From JAGXLC01 sp964585385 (GTDB taxonomy: Bacteria; Bacteroidota; Bacteroidia; Bacteroidales; UBA12077): a DNA stretch of 63,662 nucleotides. The position numbers were made by a program, and so were the translations under genes. The DNA is taken from assembly GCA_964585385.1 (NCBI GenBank), contig CAZPDP010000018.1, forward strand, positions 1 through 63,662. The letters are read 5' to 3'. The notes under the pieces were generated by a model. It made no database searches and had not been told where the DNA came from. It saw only the letters and a list, made by a program, of their open reading frames with translations. Of this stretch, positions 53,962 to 62,496 are shown in pieces. How positions within the stretch are numbered: the stretch's first letter is position 1; each line of letters begins with the position of its first letter.

Positions 53962-54864
53962 TCAAAATCCGTTATACCCTTTAGTTTTCATTTCAAGCTT
54001 ATAAACAGCATCCGGTGAGGTCATAAAAAGGGTTTTTCCTTCCTTTCCTCCCCAGGCAAGGTTTGTTAACCGGGGTGTATCGATTTGCTGGATGAGCTCT
54101 CCACTGGGTGAAAAGACCCACAAACCTCCCGGTCCTGTTGAATAAACATTACCTTCCACATCTACTTTCATGCCGTCAGCGGCGCCGGGTTTGTCCGATT
54201 CCATTTTAGCGAACATTTTCCCATTTTCAATGGCGCCATCCTCTTTCAGGTCAAATACCCGAATGTGGCCGTGTTGGCTGTCGTTTACATACAGTTTCTT
54301 TTCGTCAGGAGATAAGGCAATGCCGTTAGGTCTGTCAAAATCGCTTATAAGAAGCTGGAGTCCATCTTCATCACTATAGCGATAAACTCCCTGGAAATCC
54401 AGCTCTTTATCTTCTTTGGAAACCCCATAGGGTGGGTCGGTGAAATAAATGGCTCCGCTGGAATGCACTACAAGGTCATTGGGACTGTTGAGCCGCTTTC
54501 CGTCATAAGAGCTCACGATTATTTCAAAAGAGCCATCCTCATTTGCTTTTCCCACATGTCCGTCATGCTGTGCTAATATTAAGTCACCCTTCATATTGAA
54601 GGTGAGTCCGTTGGAGTGTCCGCTGGGTTTGATATATTCTTCTGCTCCTTCGCCCGGAACCCATTTGAAAACTGTATTGGCAGGTATATCACTGAATAAG
54701 AGATAACCTGAAGGATGCCAAACAGGGCCTTCAGTAAATCTGTAACCGCTTGTAATTTTTTCCGGTTCAGCGTTTTCTTTAACCATTTGCTGCGCTGAAA
54801 CAGTAAAAGCCGGTATCAACAAAAAAAATAAAATAGTGGGAAGTAACTGTCTGATAGGTTTCAT
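53962..54864 (-). CDS. SMP-30/gluconolactonase-type exported propeller
   Basis: Six-bladed propeller lactonase family with an N-terminal signal peptide (LLPTILFFLLIPAFTVSAQ). Family landmarks are YRFTEGPVWHPSGYLLFSDIPANTVFKW (metal-binding Glu in FTEGP), the NSPNDLVVHSSGAIYFTDPPYGV stretch with the metal-site Asn-Asp, and FDRPNGIALSPDEKKLYVNDS. The length of 300 residues is normal. It would hydrolyse a sugar lactone in the periplasm. It stands alone between repeat-filled gaps. Confidence 0.92.
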   Translation of the reverse strand: MKPIRQLLPTILFFLLIPAFTVSAQQMVKENAEPEKITSGYRFTEGPVWHPSGYLLFSDIPANTVFKWVPGEGAEEYIKPSGHSNGLTFNMKGDLILAQHDGHVGKANEDGSFEIIVSSYDGKRLNSPNDLVVHSSGAIYFTDPPYGVSKEDKELDFQGVYRYSDEDGLQLLISDFDRPNGIALSPDEKKLYVNDSQHGHIRVFDLKEDGAIENGKMFAKMESDKPGAADGMKVDVEGNVYSTGPGGLWVFSPSGELIQQIDTPRLTNLAWGGKEGKTLFMTSPDAVYKLEMKTKGYNGF

Positions 54865-55083
54865 GATCGTTTTTTTATTGGTTAAATGAAAAACAACGGA
54901 TGAAAAGTTTTGTTTAATGGCTCAAAAAAAAATGTAGAGGTTACGTGAGAGTATAATATAGTTTTTCAAGTTCTTCGTTCACCCCTGGCCCCGGTAGCTT
55001 CCGGAGTACCCCCACACACAAACAAAGCCACATGCAGAGCCATGAAGCTAAGGAAACCAATCGCAGAGGTTGCGCGGGAAAGC

Positions 55084-55182
55084 TCCCGGCAGCTGCCGGG
55101 AACAAAAGGGTGCGGGGTGGCAAATGCCAGGTGAACCACGGGAAAGCTTCTCCGGGGTCCTCTGGGTTCTCTATGGTTAAAA
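55084..55182. repeat. GC-rich palindrome followed by a diverged CACAGAG-family repeat
   Basis: TCCCGGCAGCTGCCGGGA at 55084-55101 is a perfect 18-nt palindrome within a stretch (about 54980-55160) that is clearly more GC-rich than its surroundings. From about 55132, GTGAACCACGGGAAAGC through TTCTCTATGGTTAAAA resembles the other CACAGAG elements and shares their tail. The gap 54865-55455 otherwise holds only the promoter below. Confidence 0.6.
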
Positions 55183-55326
55183 AAAGATCTATTGACTCTG
55201 TTGAGCAGTAAATATTCCTGGTTGATCCTCTAACTCGCCACAAACAAGGCTGGGCCAATTCTTTAAACAGAACAGACAATCCCGTTAACCAGGATTAAAT
55301 TTAAGGTTAACAATAAAAGCCTGATG

Positions 55327-55356
55327 TTGTTAACTAGAATAAGATAGCTAAATTTG
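55327..55356 (+). promoter_or_regulatory. Well-formed promoter upstream of the GHKL-like gene
   Basis: TTG at 55327-55329, a 19-bp spacer and TAAATTTG at 55349-55356. It would start a transcript about 300 nt before the 55664 gene, passing over two small open frames. Confidence 0.7.
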
Positions 55357-55364
55357 TCTTTGAT

Positions 55365-55505
55365 ATGATAACATCTTTAATATCCAAAAGTGAAAAAGAA
55401 AATGTACGTTCTCTGAAAGGATATTTTAGCCTTTTTTCCATACCTTTACAAGATCATGATGAATATAACCCAAATGGAGCAATTTTCGCTCACGACAATT
55501 TCTAA
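55365..55505 (+). CDS. Possible 46-residue small protein or leader peptide
   Basis: An ATG directly after the promoter opens a 46-codon frame starting MITSLISKSEKENVRSLKGY. I recognise no family. The composition is protein-like but no ribosome binding site is evident, and it overlaps a second small frame. It could be a leader peptide or chance. Confidence 0.25.
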   Translation: MITSLISKSEKENVRSLKGYFSLFSIPLQDHDEYNPNGAIFAHDNF

Positions 55506-55653
55506 GTCGTACGGCAGATGCCGGATAAGTAAAGCGCTTTTTCACTATCCCGATAAAAATCGGGAAACCGCTCAACTTAGGTTTAACATGCCTGTTCCTG
55601 AATTATATAAAGCACCTATCAATCGTATAGGTTTAATGGATACAAATCAATAA
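55456..55653 (+). CDS. Possible 65-residue small protein
   Basis: An open frame (MMNITQMEQFSLTT ... INRIGLMDTNQ) ending 10 nt before the GHKL-like gene. Not recognised. It contains a small hairpin sequence CCCGATAAAAATCGGG around 55547-55562, a motif also common in noncoding DNA, which lowers confidence that it is coding. Confidence 0.25.
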   Translation: MMNITQMEQFSLTTISKSYGRCRISKALFHYPDKNRETAQLRFNMPVPELYKAPINRIGLMDTNQ

Positions 55654-55663
55654 TTGTATAAAA

Positions 55664-56761
55664 ATGAATACCATCTATAGATTTTATAAGGTCTTGAAGG
55701 AGGAAAAAATTTCTCTGGTTTATTTCGGTCTGTTTACAAATAAGATTACAAGGTATATGATAAACATAACCGATGATTATTACACAAGAGTTGCAGATTT
55801 ATCCACTTTCAAAAAGAAATCCTCCTTTCTGATAGCAGAGAGTTTTCAAAATCTGGTCAAGCATAGAATAAAAGAAAAGCAGCCGCTTTCTGATTTGAAA
55901 TACAGCAGGGATTTTTTTAAAATAGGAGTTCATGATGACCGGATCATTATTTCTTCTGCCAATGTTATAAAAAAAATTAATGTACCTAACGTAAAAGAAA
56001 GAATTAATAAAATTAACGCCCTTTCAGATAAAGAATTAAAAGCACTCAAACAGGAAGTGCTTGAATTTGGTGAAATTTCAGATAAGGGAGGTGCCGGGCT
56101 GGGGTTCATTGAGATGGTCAGAAAATCCGGCCTGCCATTAATTCAAAAGTTTATACCTCTGAATAATGATTATGACCTATTGATGATGAAGGCAGAAATG
56201 CCTATAAATAAAGAATTTCGTTATCAAAAAGGTAACATTGATGACATTGAAAATATTTACTACCGCCTGGTTGAGGATAATATTTTAATACTTTACAAAG
56301 GAGATTTTTCCAGTGAACCCACTTCTAATTTAATTGAGATGCTGGAAAACAATTTTATGGGAGATGAAAATTCCCGCTCAAAACAGGTGAAAAGTATTGT
56401 TGCCGTTATTGAAGTACTAAAGAATGTTTCAATACATGGCGAAACAATTGATGGACACATTGATGGCATAATCGCTATAAAGACTGTAAAGGAAGCGTTA
56501 CATGTTGAATGCGGGAATTTTGTCAATCATGAAAATTATCAGCCGTTAAAAGAAAAACTTGAATCCATTAAATCAACTAATATGGAGGAAATTGAGCAAT
56601 ACTATCAAGATAATTTGAAAGATACAAATTCATCGAAAGACAGCGATTCAGGATTTGGGTTATATGAAATTGCACGATTCACCAATAATGAGTTTGGCTA
56701 TGATTTTGTCGAAACCGAAGAAGACAAAATATTTTTTTCCATTGAAATTAAATTGGTTTAG
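55664..56761 (+). CDS. Tandem GHKL-like protein (two SiaB/DUF6272-type domains)
   Basis: A 365-residue soluble protein that reads as two related halves. Half one (about 1-180) has an N-box-like segment FLIAESFQNLVKHR and a G-box-like DKGGAGLGFIEMVRKSG. Half two (about 185-365) has IVAVIEVLKNVSIHGE and DSGFGLYEIARFTNN. Single-domain SiaB/DUF6272 proteins are GHKL-fold protein kinases that phosphorylate a SiaC/DUF1987 partner and control biofilm or c-di-GMP signalling; they usually have one domain of about 180 residues. No SiaC-like or phosphatase gene is adjacent. The domain assignment is from motif recognition and is moderately secure. Confidence 0.7.
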   Translation: MNTIYRFYKVLKEEKISLVYFGLFTNKITRYMINITDDYYTRVADLSTFKKKSSFLIAESFQNLVKHRIKEKQPLSDLKYSRDFFKIGVHDDRIIISSANVIKKINVPNVKERINKINALSDKELKALKQEVLEFGEISDKGGAGLGFIEMVRKSGLPLIQKFIPLNNDYDLLMMKAEMPINKEFRYQKGNIDDIENIYYRLVEDNILILYKGDFSSEPTSNLIEMLENNFMGDENSRSKQVKSIVAVIEVLKNVSIHGETIDGHIDGIIAIKTVKEALHVECGNFVNHENYQPLKEKLESIKSTNMEEIEQYYQDNLKDTNSSKDSDSGFGLYEIARFTNNEFGYDFVETEEDKIFFSIEIKLV

Positions 56762-56939
56762 CTCAATTAACCCGCCCTTCCAGAAAACTTGATAAATCAC
56801 GATTTAAGTTACAGTATAAAACATAATTTCACCCTAATGTTATATCATAATAATATTAGCCTGCATTATTCGGGTTAGATGAATAGGATGATTGAACATA
56901 ATTATTTTTTATATTGTTCTCAAGCAAAAGTCGGAACGC

Positions 56940-57845
56940 ATGCAATATTTTGAAGATATCGCAGCTCTATATAAAAAATTGCAGGCACAAGTCTGTAATA
57001 CTATGGAAAAAAGCGATGGCGGTGTGAAGTTTTCGAAGGATACCTGGCAAAAAGATATCGGCTATGGGATTACGCGCGTTATTTCACGGGGAAACAAAAT
57101 AGAGAAGGGAGCCGTCAACTTTTCAAAAGTAACCGGACCGGTAACCGATAAAATGGCCCAGGCCCTTGAAGTGAAAGGGGAACGGTTTTCAGCTACAGGT
57201 ATCTCATCCATATTTCATGCTAAAAATCCTTTTGTTCCAACCATCCATATGAATGTGCGATATTTCACTATGAATAATGGATTAGAGTGGTTTGGAGGAG
57301 GTATTGATCTCACACCTGTATATATAGATATTGGGCAGACCCGCGCTTTCCATCGCAGAATGAAAGAAACCTGCAGGAAGTATCACTATAGCTTTTACCC
57401 GGATTTTAAAAAATGGGCCGATGATTATTTCTTTCTACCCCATCGTAATGAAACCCGGGGTGTAGGTGGTATTTTTTTCGACAGAATGATACCTTCGGAA
57501 ATTCTGGATATAGAACAATGGATTCAATTTACAACTGAATTAACAGAATTGTATCCTGTCTTATATTCCGAACTTCTGGAAAAATATGGCCAAAAATCTT
57601 TTAATGATAAGAACTCCTTCTGGCAAAAAATTAGATGGGGCCGTTATACAGAATTCAACCTGATCTATGACAGGGGCACAAAATTCGGACTGGAAAGCGG
57701 AGGTAATACGGAATCCATCCTCATCAGTCTGCCACCGGATGCAAAATGGGAATACAACTATATTCCTGAAAAGGATTCAGAAGAAGAAAAAACACAGCAA
57801 TTGCTTAAAAAAGGTATTGATTGGATCAATTATTCAAAGGACTAA
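56940..57845 (+). CDS. hemF: Oxygen-dependent coproporphyrinogen III oxidase
   Basis: Decarboxylates coproporphyrinogen III to protoporphyrinogen IX using O2. The signature runs through NPFVPTIHMNVRYF, WFGGGIDLTP and RNETRGVGGIFFDRM, and the C-terminal region RYTEFNLIYDRGTKFGLESGGNTESILISLPP is intact. The frame extends upstream to 56892, but ATG 56940 (MQYFEDIAALYKKLQ) gives 301 residues, the usual size. The enzyme implies oxygen exposure. It is first in a haem operon and is 4 nt before hemH. Confidence 0.96.
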   Translation: MQYFEDIAALYKKLQAQVCNTMEKSDGGVKFSKDTWQKDIGYGITRVISRGNKIEKGAVNFSKVTGPVTDKMAQALEVKGERFSATGISSIFHAKNPFVPTIHMNVRYFTMNNGLEWFGGGIDLTPVYIDIGQTRAFHRRMKETCRKYHYSFYPDFKKWADDYFFLPHRNETRGVGGIFFDRMIPSEILDIEQWIQFTTELTELYPVLYSELLEKYGQKSFNDKNSFWQKIRWGRYTEFNLIYDRGTKFGLESGGNTESILISLPPDAKWEYNYIPEKDSEEEKTQQLLKKGIDWINYSKD

Positions 57846-57849
57846 TAAT

Positions 57850-58875
57850 ATGATGGTGAAAAAAAAAGCATTATTACTTGTTAATCTGGGCACACCTGAA
57901 AAACCCAGTAAAAAAGAAGTTCGAAAATATCTTACTGAATTTTTAAACGACAGAAGAGTAATCGATATTCCCTGGCTTTGGCGGAAATTGCTGGTTAACC
58001 TGATCATCGTGCCCTTCAGGGCAGGCAATTCCACCAAATTATACAAAAGGCTATGGACAAAAGACGGTTCTCCCTTGCTCATCTACCTTAACAATCTGAC
58101 TGACAAGCTTCAGGGAAAATTAAATGGCGAGTATACTGTTTACAAAGCCATGCGGTACCAAAAGCCCGGTTTATACAGAACCCTCGAACAAATTAGGGAT
58201 GAGCAATTCGATGAGTTGATTTTGTTCCCTTTGTTTCCCCAGTACGCCTCATCAACCACAGGATCAATAGTAGACAGCGTTTTTAAGAAAGTAAGAAATT
58301 GGGAAACCATACCAGAAATAAGGATAATGGGCCAGTATTATGATCATCCGGCATTTGTTCAGACATTTGCTAACCAGATCAAAAGTTATAAACCGGCCAG
58401 CTATGATCATGTGGTGTTTTCCTACCATGGCCTGCCCAACAGGCAAATAAATAAAGTACACCCGGGCAATGATGGTGTAGGGTGTGTATGCGAAAAAGAA
58501 ATGCCTGCTTATGGAAATATGTGCTACAAAGCAACCTGTTATGAAACGACTCGCTTGCTTGCCGAAAGATTGAATATACCAGAAGAGAAATATTCTGTAG
58601 GTTTTCAGTCGCGTCTTTCAAAGAACTGGTTATCCCCTTTTACAGATGAGCTCATTATCAACCTTGCCAGAAATGAATATAAGAAAGTCCTCATAACGGC
58701 TCCTGCTTTTGTGGCAGATTGCCTGGAAACCATTGTGGAACTTGAATATGAATATCAAAAGTTATTTAAAGAAAATGGAGGTGAAGAACTGACCCTGGTA
58801 AAAAGCCTGAATGATTCCGATGAATGGGCTGACTCCATTATCAAAATAATTGGGATTTTCAATCCGTTTCTTTAA
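57850..58875 (+). CDS. hemH: Ferrochelatase with an internal four-cysteine segment
   Basis: Inserts Fe2+ into a porphyrin. The catalytic histidine is H193 in VFSYHGLPNRQINK, and the N-terminal KALLLVNLGTPEKP motif is standard. Between residues 212 and 230 lie four cysteines, C212, C214, C225 and C230, in GCVCEKEMPAYGNMCYKATC. Ferrochelatases with a [2Fe-2S] cluster held by an internal cysteine segment are known from bacteria such as Myxococcus, so a cluster is predicted. The frame is open upstream into hemF, but ATG 57850 follows the hemF stop and matches the family start. The length is 341 residues. Confidence 0.95.
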   Translation: MMVKKKALLLVNLGTPEKPSKKEVRKYLTEFLNDRRVIDIPWLWRKLLVNLIIVPFRAGNSTKLYKRLWTKDGSPLLIYLNNLTDKLQGKLNGEYTVYKAMRYQKPGLYRTLEQIRDEQFDELILFPLFPQYASSTTGSIVDSVFKKVRNWETIPEIRIMGQYYDHPAFVQTFANQIKSYKPASYDHVVFSYHGLPNRQINKVHPGNDGVGCVCEKEMPAYGNMCYKATCYETTRLLAERLNIPEEKYSVGFQSRLSKNWLSPFTDELIINLARNEYKKVLITAPAFVADCLETIVELEYEYQKLFKENGGEELTLVKSLNDSDEWADSIIKIIGIFNPFL

Positions 58876-58888
58876 TACTATTAAACAG

Positions 58889-59764
58889 ATGCCAAACATT
58901 CAAAAAGTAATCGAGAAAATCAAAGTTTTCGCTAAGCTTAATAAAATATACATAACTTTTGCTGTTGGGGTTACTACATTAGCAGGATATGTATTGCAAA
59001 AGCAGGGTTTTGATATAAATCTTCTATGGACAGTTTTGGGAATATTCATTCTGGCCTGCAGTTCATCAGTAATTAATCATATACAGGAAGCGAATACTGA
59101 TGCAATAATGAGAAGGACTCAGTCGAGACCGATCCCTGCTGGAAGGATTTCAAAATCATCTGCATGGAAGGTTGCTGCCATTGAATTTATTATTGGTAGT
59201 ATCATCCTGTATGCATTTTCAGGTTGGTTGTCCCTCATTTTAGGCTTAACGGCATTTATTTGGTATAACCTTATTTATACAAATCTTAAAAAAATTACTG
59301 CCTTTGCTGTTATCCCGGGATCAGTAATTGGAGCCATACCTCCATTAGTAGGTTGGGTAGCGGCCGGAGGCAGGCTCATTGAACTTAATGCCCTCATCCT
59401 GGCGTCGTTCTTCTTTATCTGGCAAATACCTCACTTCTGGATGCTGGCATTGCATTTTGCTTCTGATTACAAAAAAGCAGGATTCCCGGTACTGACGGAT
59501 ATGTATTCTGAAATGCAAATTAGAAGACAACTGTTTGTTATGATACTTATAACTGCAATTATAGCAGGTATTTTGGCATTTTCAGGTATGGTTACATCAT
59601 CCGTTGTGGCAGTATTGATTATGGTTTTATCTGTTGGCTTAATTGTTTGGTTCAGTTTACTTCTGAATCAGGAAAAAAAGATGAAACTGGCTGTTTATTT
59701 TCGGGCAATTAATTATTATGTATTACTTATAGTGATATTGTTATCTATTGATCATTTGATATAA
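58889..59764 (+). CDS. ctaB: Protohaem IX farnesyltransferase (haem O synthase)
   Basis: UbiA-type membrane prenyltransferase that adds a farnesyl group to haem B to make haem O. The Asp-rich motif region is INHIQEANTDAIMRRTQSRPIPAGRIS, followed later by YTNLKKITAFAVIPGSVIGAIPPLVGW and IWQIPHFWMLALHFASDYKKAGFPVL. About eight membrane helices are seen. The frame opens at a TTG at 58850 overlapping hemH, but ATG 58889, 13 nt after the hemH stop, is the better start (291 residues). It is third in hemF-hemH-ctaB and convergent with the oxidase gene it serves. No ctaA (haem A synthase) is in the window. Confidence 0.95.
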   Translation: MPNIQKVIEKIKVFAKLNKIYITFAVGVTTLAGYVLQKQGFDINLLWTVLGIFILACSSSVINHIQEANTDAIMRRTQSRPIPAGRISKSSAWKVAAIEFIIGSIILYAFSGWLSLILGLTAFIWYNLIYTNLKKITAFAVIPGSVIGAIPPLVGWVAAGGRLIELNALILASFFFIWQIPHFWMLALHFASDYKKAGFPVLTDMYSEMQIRRQLFVMILITAIIAGILAFSGMVTSSVVAVLIMVLSVGLIVWFSLLLNQEKKMKLAVYFRAINYYVLLIVILLSIDHLI

Positions 59765-59785
59765 GAATTAACCTACAATAGTTAT

Positions 59786-61384
59786 TTATTCAACAGTGGG
59801 TATTTTATGAAAATTTTCTTTTATGGGAGGGCTGTCCACTTTCCATTCAAGTGTTTGGCCACCCCATGGATCTTTACTGGCTTTTTTACCATGTCTTGCA
59901 GAAATAATCAGATTAATGATTATCATAGCAAGGCCGGCTACCATTACAATGGCACCCAATGAAGAAATAACATTTCCTGTGTGATATTCCGGGAGGTAAT
60001 CATAATATCTTCTCGGCATACCGGCAATACCCAGGTAAAACATGGTCCCATAGAGAAAAAGAAAACCAACCATAAATGTGACCCATCCTATGTTGGCCCA
60101 CCGTTCATCGTACATTCGTCCAAATATTTTTGGGAACCAGTAATGAATACCACCGAAGAATGCAAAACCCAAACCACCAAAAATGATAAAGTGGAAATGG
60201 GCAACTACAAAGGCTGTATCATGAACATGGATATTGGTTGCTAATGCACCCAAAACAAGTCCGGACAAACCTCCTACCATAAACATAAATAAGAATGACG
60301 CTGCCCAATAGAAAGGTGTTTTCAGCATGATAGACCCTCTGAACATGGTTGCCAGCCAATTAAAAACTTTGATTGCACTGGGAATAGCCACGATGTAGGT
60401 CAGGAAAGAAAAAGCAAACAGGGCTGTTCCGCTCATTCCTGCAGTAAACATGTGATGTCCCCATACAAAGTAACCCACAAATGCAATCAATAGCGTCGAT
60501 ACTACAATGGCATTATACCCGAAAATTGGTTTACGGGAGAAGGTCGGTATAATCTCTGATATAATACCCATGCCTGGAAGGATAATAATATATACGGCCG
60601 GATGGGAATAAATCCAGAATAAATGTTGATATAACACCGGATCACCACCCAAAGCCGGATTAAAGAACCCGATATTTAAAGTCTTTTCAGCTACGATCAT
60701 CAATAAAGTGATTCCCAGAATCGGGGTAGCCAGTATTTGTATCCAGGCGGTGGCATATAATGTCCAGGGGAACAGGGGCATTTTAAGCCATTTCATACCC
60801 GGGGCTCTCATCCTGTGCATTGTTACAATAAAGTTGATTCCTGTAAGAATTGAGGAGAAACCCAGGATAAAGGCGCCCAGCACCGCTGCCATCACATTGG
60901 ATTGAGCCTGGTAACTATAAGGCGCATAAAATGTCCATCCAGTGTCTGGTGCACCTTGCCCCATAAACTGGGAAGAGATTGCAACAATGGCCCCCAGGAT
61001 ATATATCCACCATGAAGCCAGGTTGAGTTTGGGAAATGCCACATCCCTGGCACCAATCATTATAGGAAGTAAAAAATTACCCAGAACACCTGGCACTCCC
61101 GGAATGACAATCAGGAATATCATGGTGATGCCATGAAGAGTGAACATGGCATTATATTCTTCGGCCCCCATAATGGTTTCTCCCGGAGCAATGAGTTCCA
61201 GCTTCATTAAAAGACCCAGAATAGCACCGAGAATAAAGAATGTTACAATAGAATACAGGTAGAGCAACCCTATTCTCTTATGATCGGTTGATAAAATCCA
61301 GCCTAAAATTCCTTTATATTTTCCCTGGTATTTTAGATAACTGGGTTCCCGTTCCTGATTTTTATCCTGATCCATTTTAGACAA
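59786..61384 (-). CDS. ctaD: Cytochrome c oxidase subunit I, A2-type haem-copper oxidase
   Basis: Catalytic subunit reducing O2 to water while pumping protons. Expected ligands are H84 and H398 (low-spin haem), H396 (haem a3 or o3), and H261, H310 and H311 (CuB), with the His-linked tyrosine Y265. The helix VI motif reads YSHPAVY (259-265). It lacks the Glu of HPEVY and has the Tyr-Ser pair that defines A2-type enzymes such as Rhodothermus caa3. Twelve membrane helices fit the 532 residues. Subunit II and III genes are not adjacent; a SCO copper chaperone gene lies 12 nt upstream in the same operon. Confidence 0.96.
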   Translation of the reverse strand: MSKMDQDKNQEREPSYLKYQGKYKGILGWILSTDHKRIGLLYLYSIVTFFILGAILGLLMKLELIAPGETIMGAEEYNAMFTLHGITMIFLIVIPGVPGVLGNFLLPIMIGARDVAFPKLNLASWWIYILGAIVAISSQFMGQGAPDTGWTFYAPYSYQAQSNVMAAVLGAFILGFSSILTGINFIVTMHRMRAPGMKWLKMPLFPWTLYATAWIQILATPILGITLLMIVAEKTLNIGFFNPALGGDPVLYQHLFWIYSHPAVYIIILPGMGIISEIIPTFSRKPIFGYNAIVVSTLLIAFVGYFVWGHHMFTAGMSGTALFAFSFLTYIVAIPSAIKVFNWLATMFRGSIMLKTPFYWAASFLFMFMVGGLSGLVLGALATNIHVHDTAFVVAHFHFIIFGGLGFAFFGGIHYWFPKIFGRMYDERWANIGWVTFMVGFLFLYGTMFYLGIAGMPRRYYDYLPEYHTGNVISSLGAIVMVAGLAMIIINLIISARHGKKASKDPWGGQTLEWKVDSPPIKENFHKIPTVE

Positions 61385-61396
61385 AGTTTTTTCACT

Positions 61397-62191
61397 TTAT
61401 TGTGCAGTAGATTTTGACTTTTCCCTTTTTGATCTGATTACTAATATGGTAAAGAAAACCAGTGCGGCAGAAATTATCAGAATACCGCCAATCTTTTTTA
61501 TGTCGGCAACATAAGTCCCCCCTTTCGGATCATAAGCAAAACAGTATTGAAGGACTTTGTTTATAGATGGCCCGACTTCCCCATCAGAAGCTTCCACCAT
61601 AGACATTTTTAATTCGAAAGGCAGGAAGGATACACCCTTCAAATAACGGGTTATCTTTCGGTTCTGGCTTACAGCAAGGTAGCCCGCGGAATGGATAAAG
61701 TCATTACCCTGCGGTTTATAATGGAAGCCTGCCTCATCTGTTAATTTTTTGATTTGAGCACTGTCTGCTGTATAAAACTTCCACCCTTCCATTGTACGTT
61801 TCTTATTCTGTATTGTACTTACAATATTGCTCTTCTTTTGCTGCGCCAGTCTTGTAGTTTCTTCGGGATCGAAACTAACGGTTACAATCTGGTAATCCTC
61901 ACCCAACACCAGATCCATTTTATCCACCAGCCTGGCCAGATCATTGAGTAATGGAGTACAGATGCCCGGACAATCAAAATAAACAAAATTTAAAACTGTA
62001 GGCTTATTGATTATTTCGCCAATCGTTTCCAATGAATCATTTTTGTTAATAAGCTGAATATCTTTTGACAAATATTCATTCGTGTTTTCTGTAAAACCTA
62101 TATCCGGATCTTGTCTTGCAGGATCTTGCGCTGTGAGCTGATTGCTTAATAAACCGGTTAAAACAATCAGTAACAAATATCTTAGAAACAT
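61397..62191 (-). CDS. SCO1/SenC-family copper chaperone
   Basis: Thioredoxin-fold protein that loads copper into the CuA site of oxidase subunit II. The copper ligands are C74 and C78 in FDCPGICTPLL and H167 in FIHSAGYLAV. A signal-like N-terminal segment (MFLRYLLLIVLTGLLSNQLTAQ) and an extra C-terminal membrane helix (about 233-252) are present. The frame is open up to 62365, but ATG 62191 puts the signal peptide at the N-terminus and gives 264 residues. It is directly upstream of ctaD, fitting its role. Confidence 0.93.
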   Translation of the reverse strand: MFLRYLLLIVLTGLLSNQLTAQDPARQDPDIGFTENTNEYLSKDIQLINKNDSLETIGEIINKPTVLNFVYFDCPGICTPLLNDLARLVDKMDLVLGEDYQIVTVSFDPEETTRLAQQKKSNIVSTIQNKKRTMEGWKFYTADSAQIKKLTDEAGFHYKPQGNDFIHSAGYLAVSQNRKITRYLKGVSFLPFELKMSMVEASDGEVGPSINKVLQYCFAYDPKGGTYVADIKKIGGILIISAALVFFTILVIRSKREKSKSTAQ

Positions 62192-62496
62192 AGATTCGAC
62201 TCTTTTTATAAATCTACAATAGGGTTTATCAGTACTTGAAACTATGTAAACAAAAATGGACAAATAGTAGTTCATAGACTGGTAACAATTCTGAAACGAG
62301 CTATATGCCGGAATTACCTGACTATTGCCCTGACCTGTATAAAAAAACAATAAAATAAGTATCATAGAATGAATGAAATATGAACGCCATTCTAAATTGA
62401 GAAAATTTGAAAACAGGCAGTCGATTTTTAAATCGACTTATGTTTATTAAGCCGGCAGTAAATAGATGGCATGGGGACCTAATTACATGGTTTCAT
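62192..62496. other. Noncoding gap upstream of the SCO-ctaD operon
   Basis: About 305 nt between the SCO start and the next minus-strand gene. AT-rich, with a short inverted piece around CAGTCGATTTTTAAATCGACTTA (stem TCGATTT/AAATCGA near 62420-62437). No gene or clear promoter element was recognised. The frame upstream of ATG 62191 is open but does not look coding. Confidence 0.4.

Noticed and set aside
54941..55279. Minus-strand open frame of 112 codons
   Set aside because: Lies across the GC-rich palindrome and a dispersed repeat, its translation is low-complexity and Pro/Trp/Cys-rich, and no family is recognisable.
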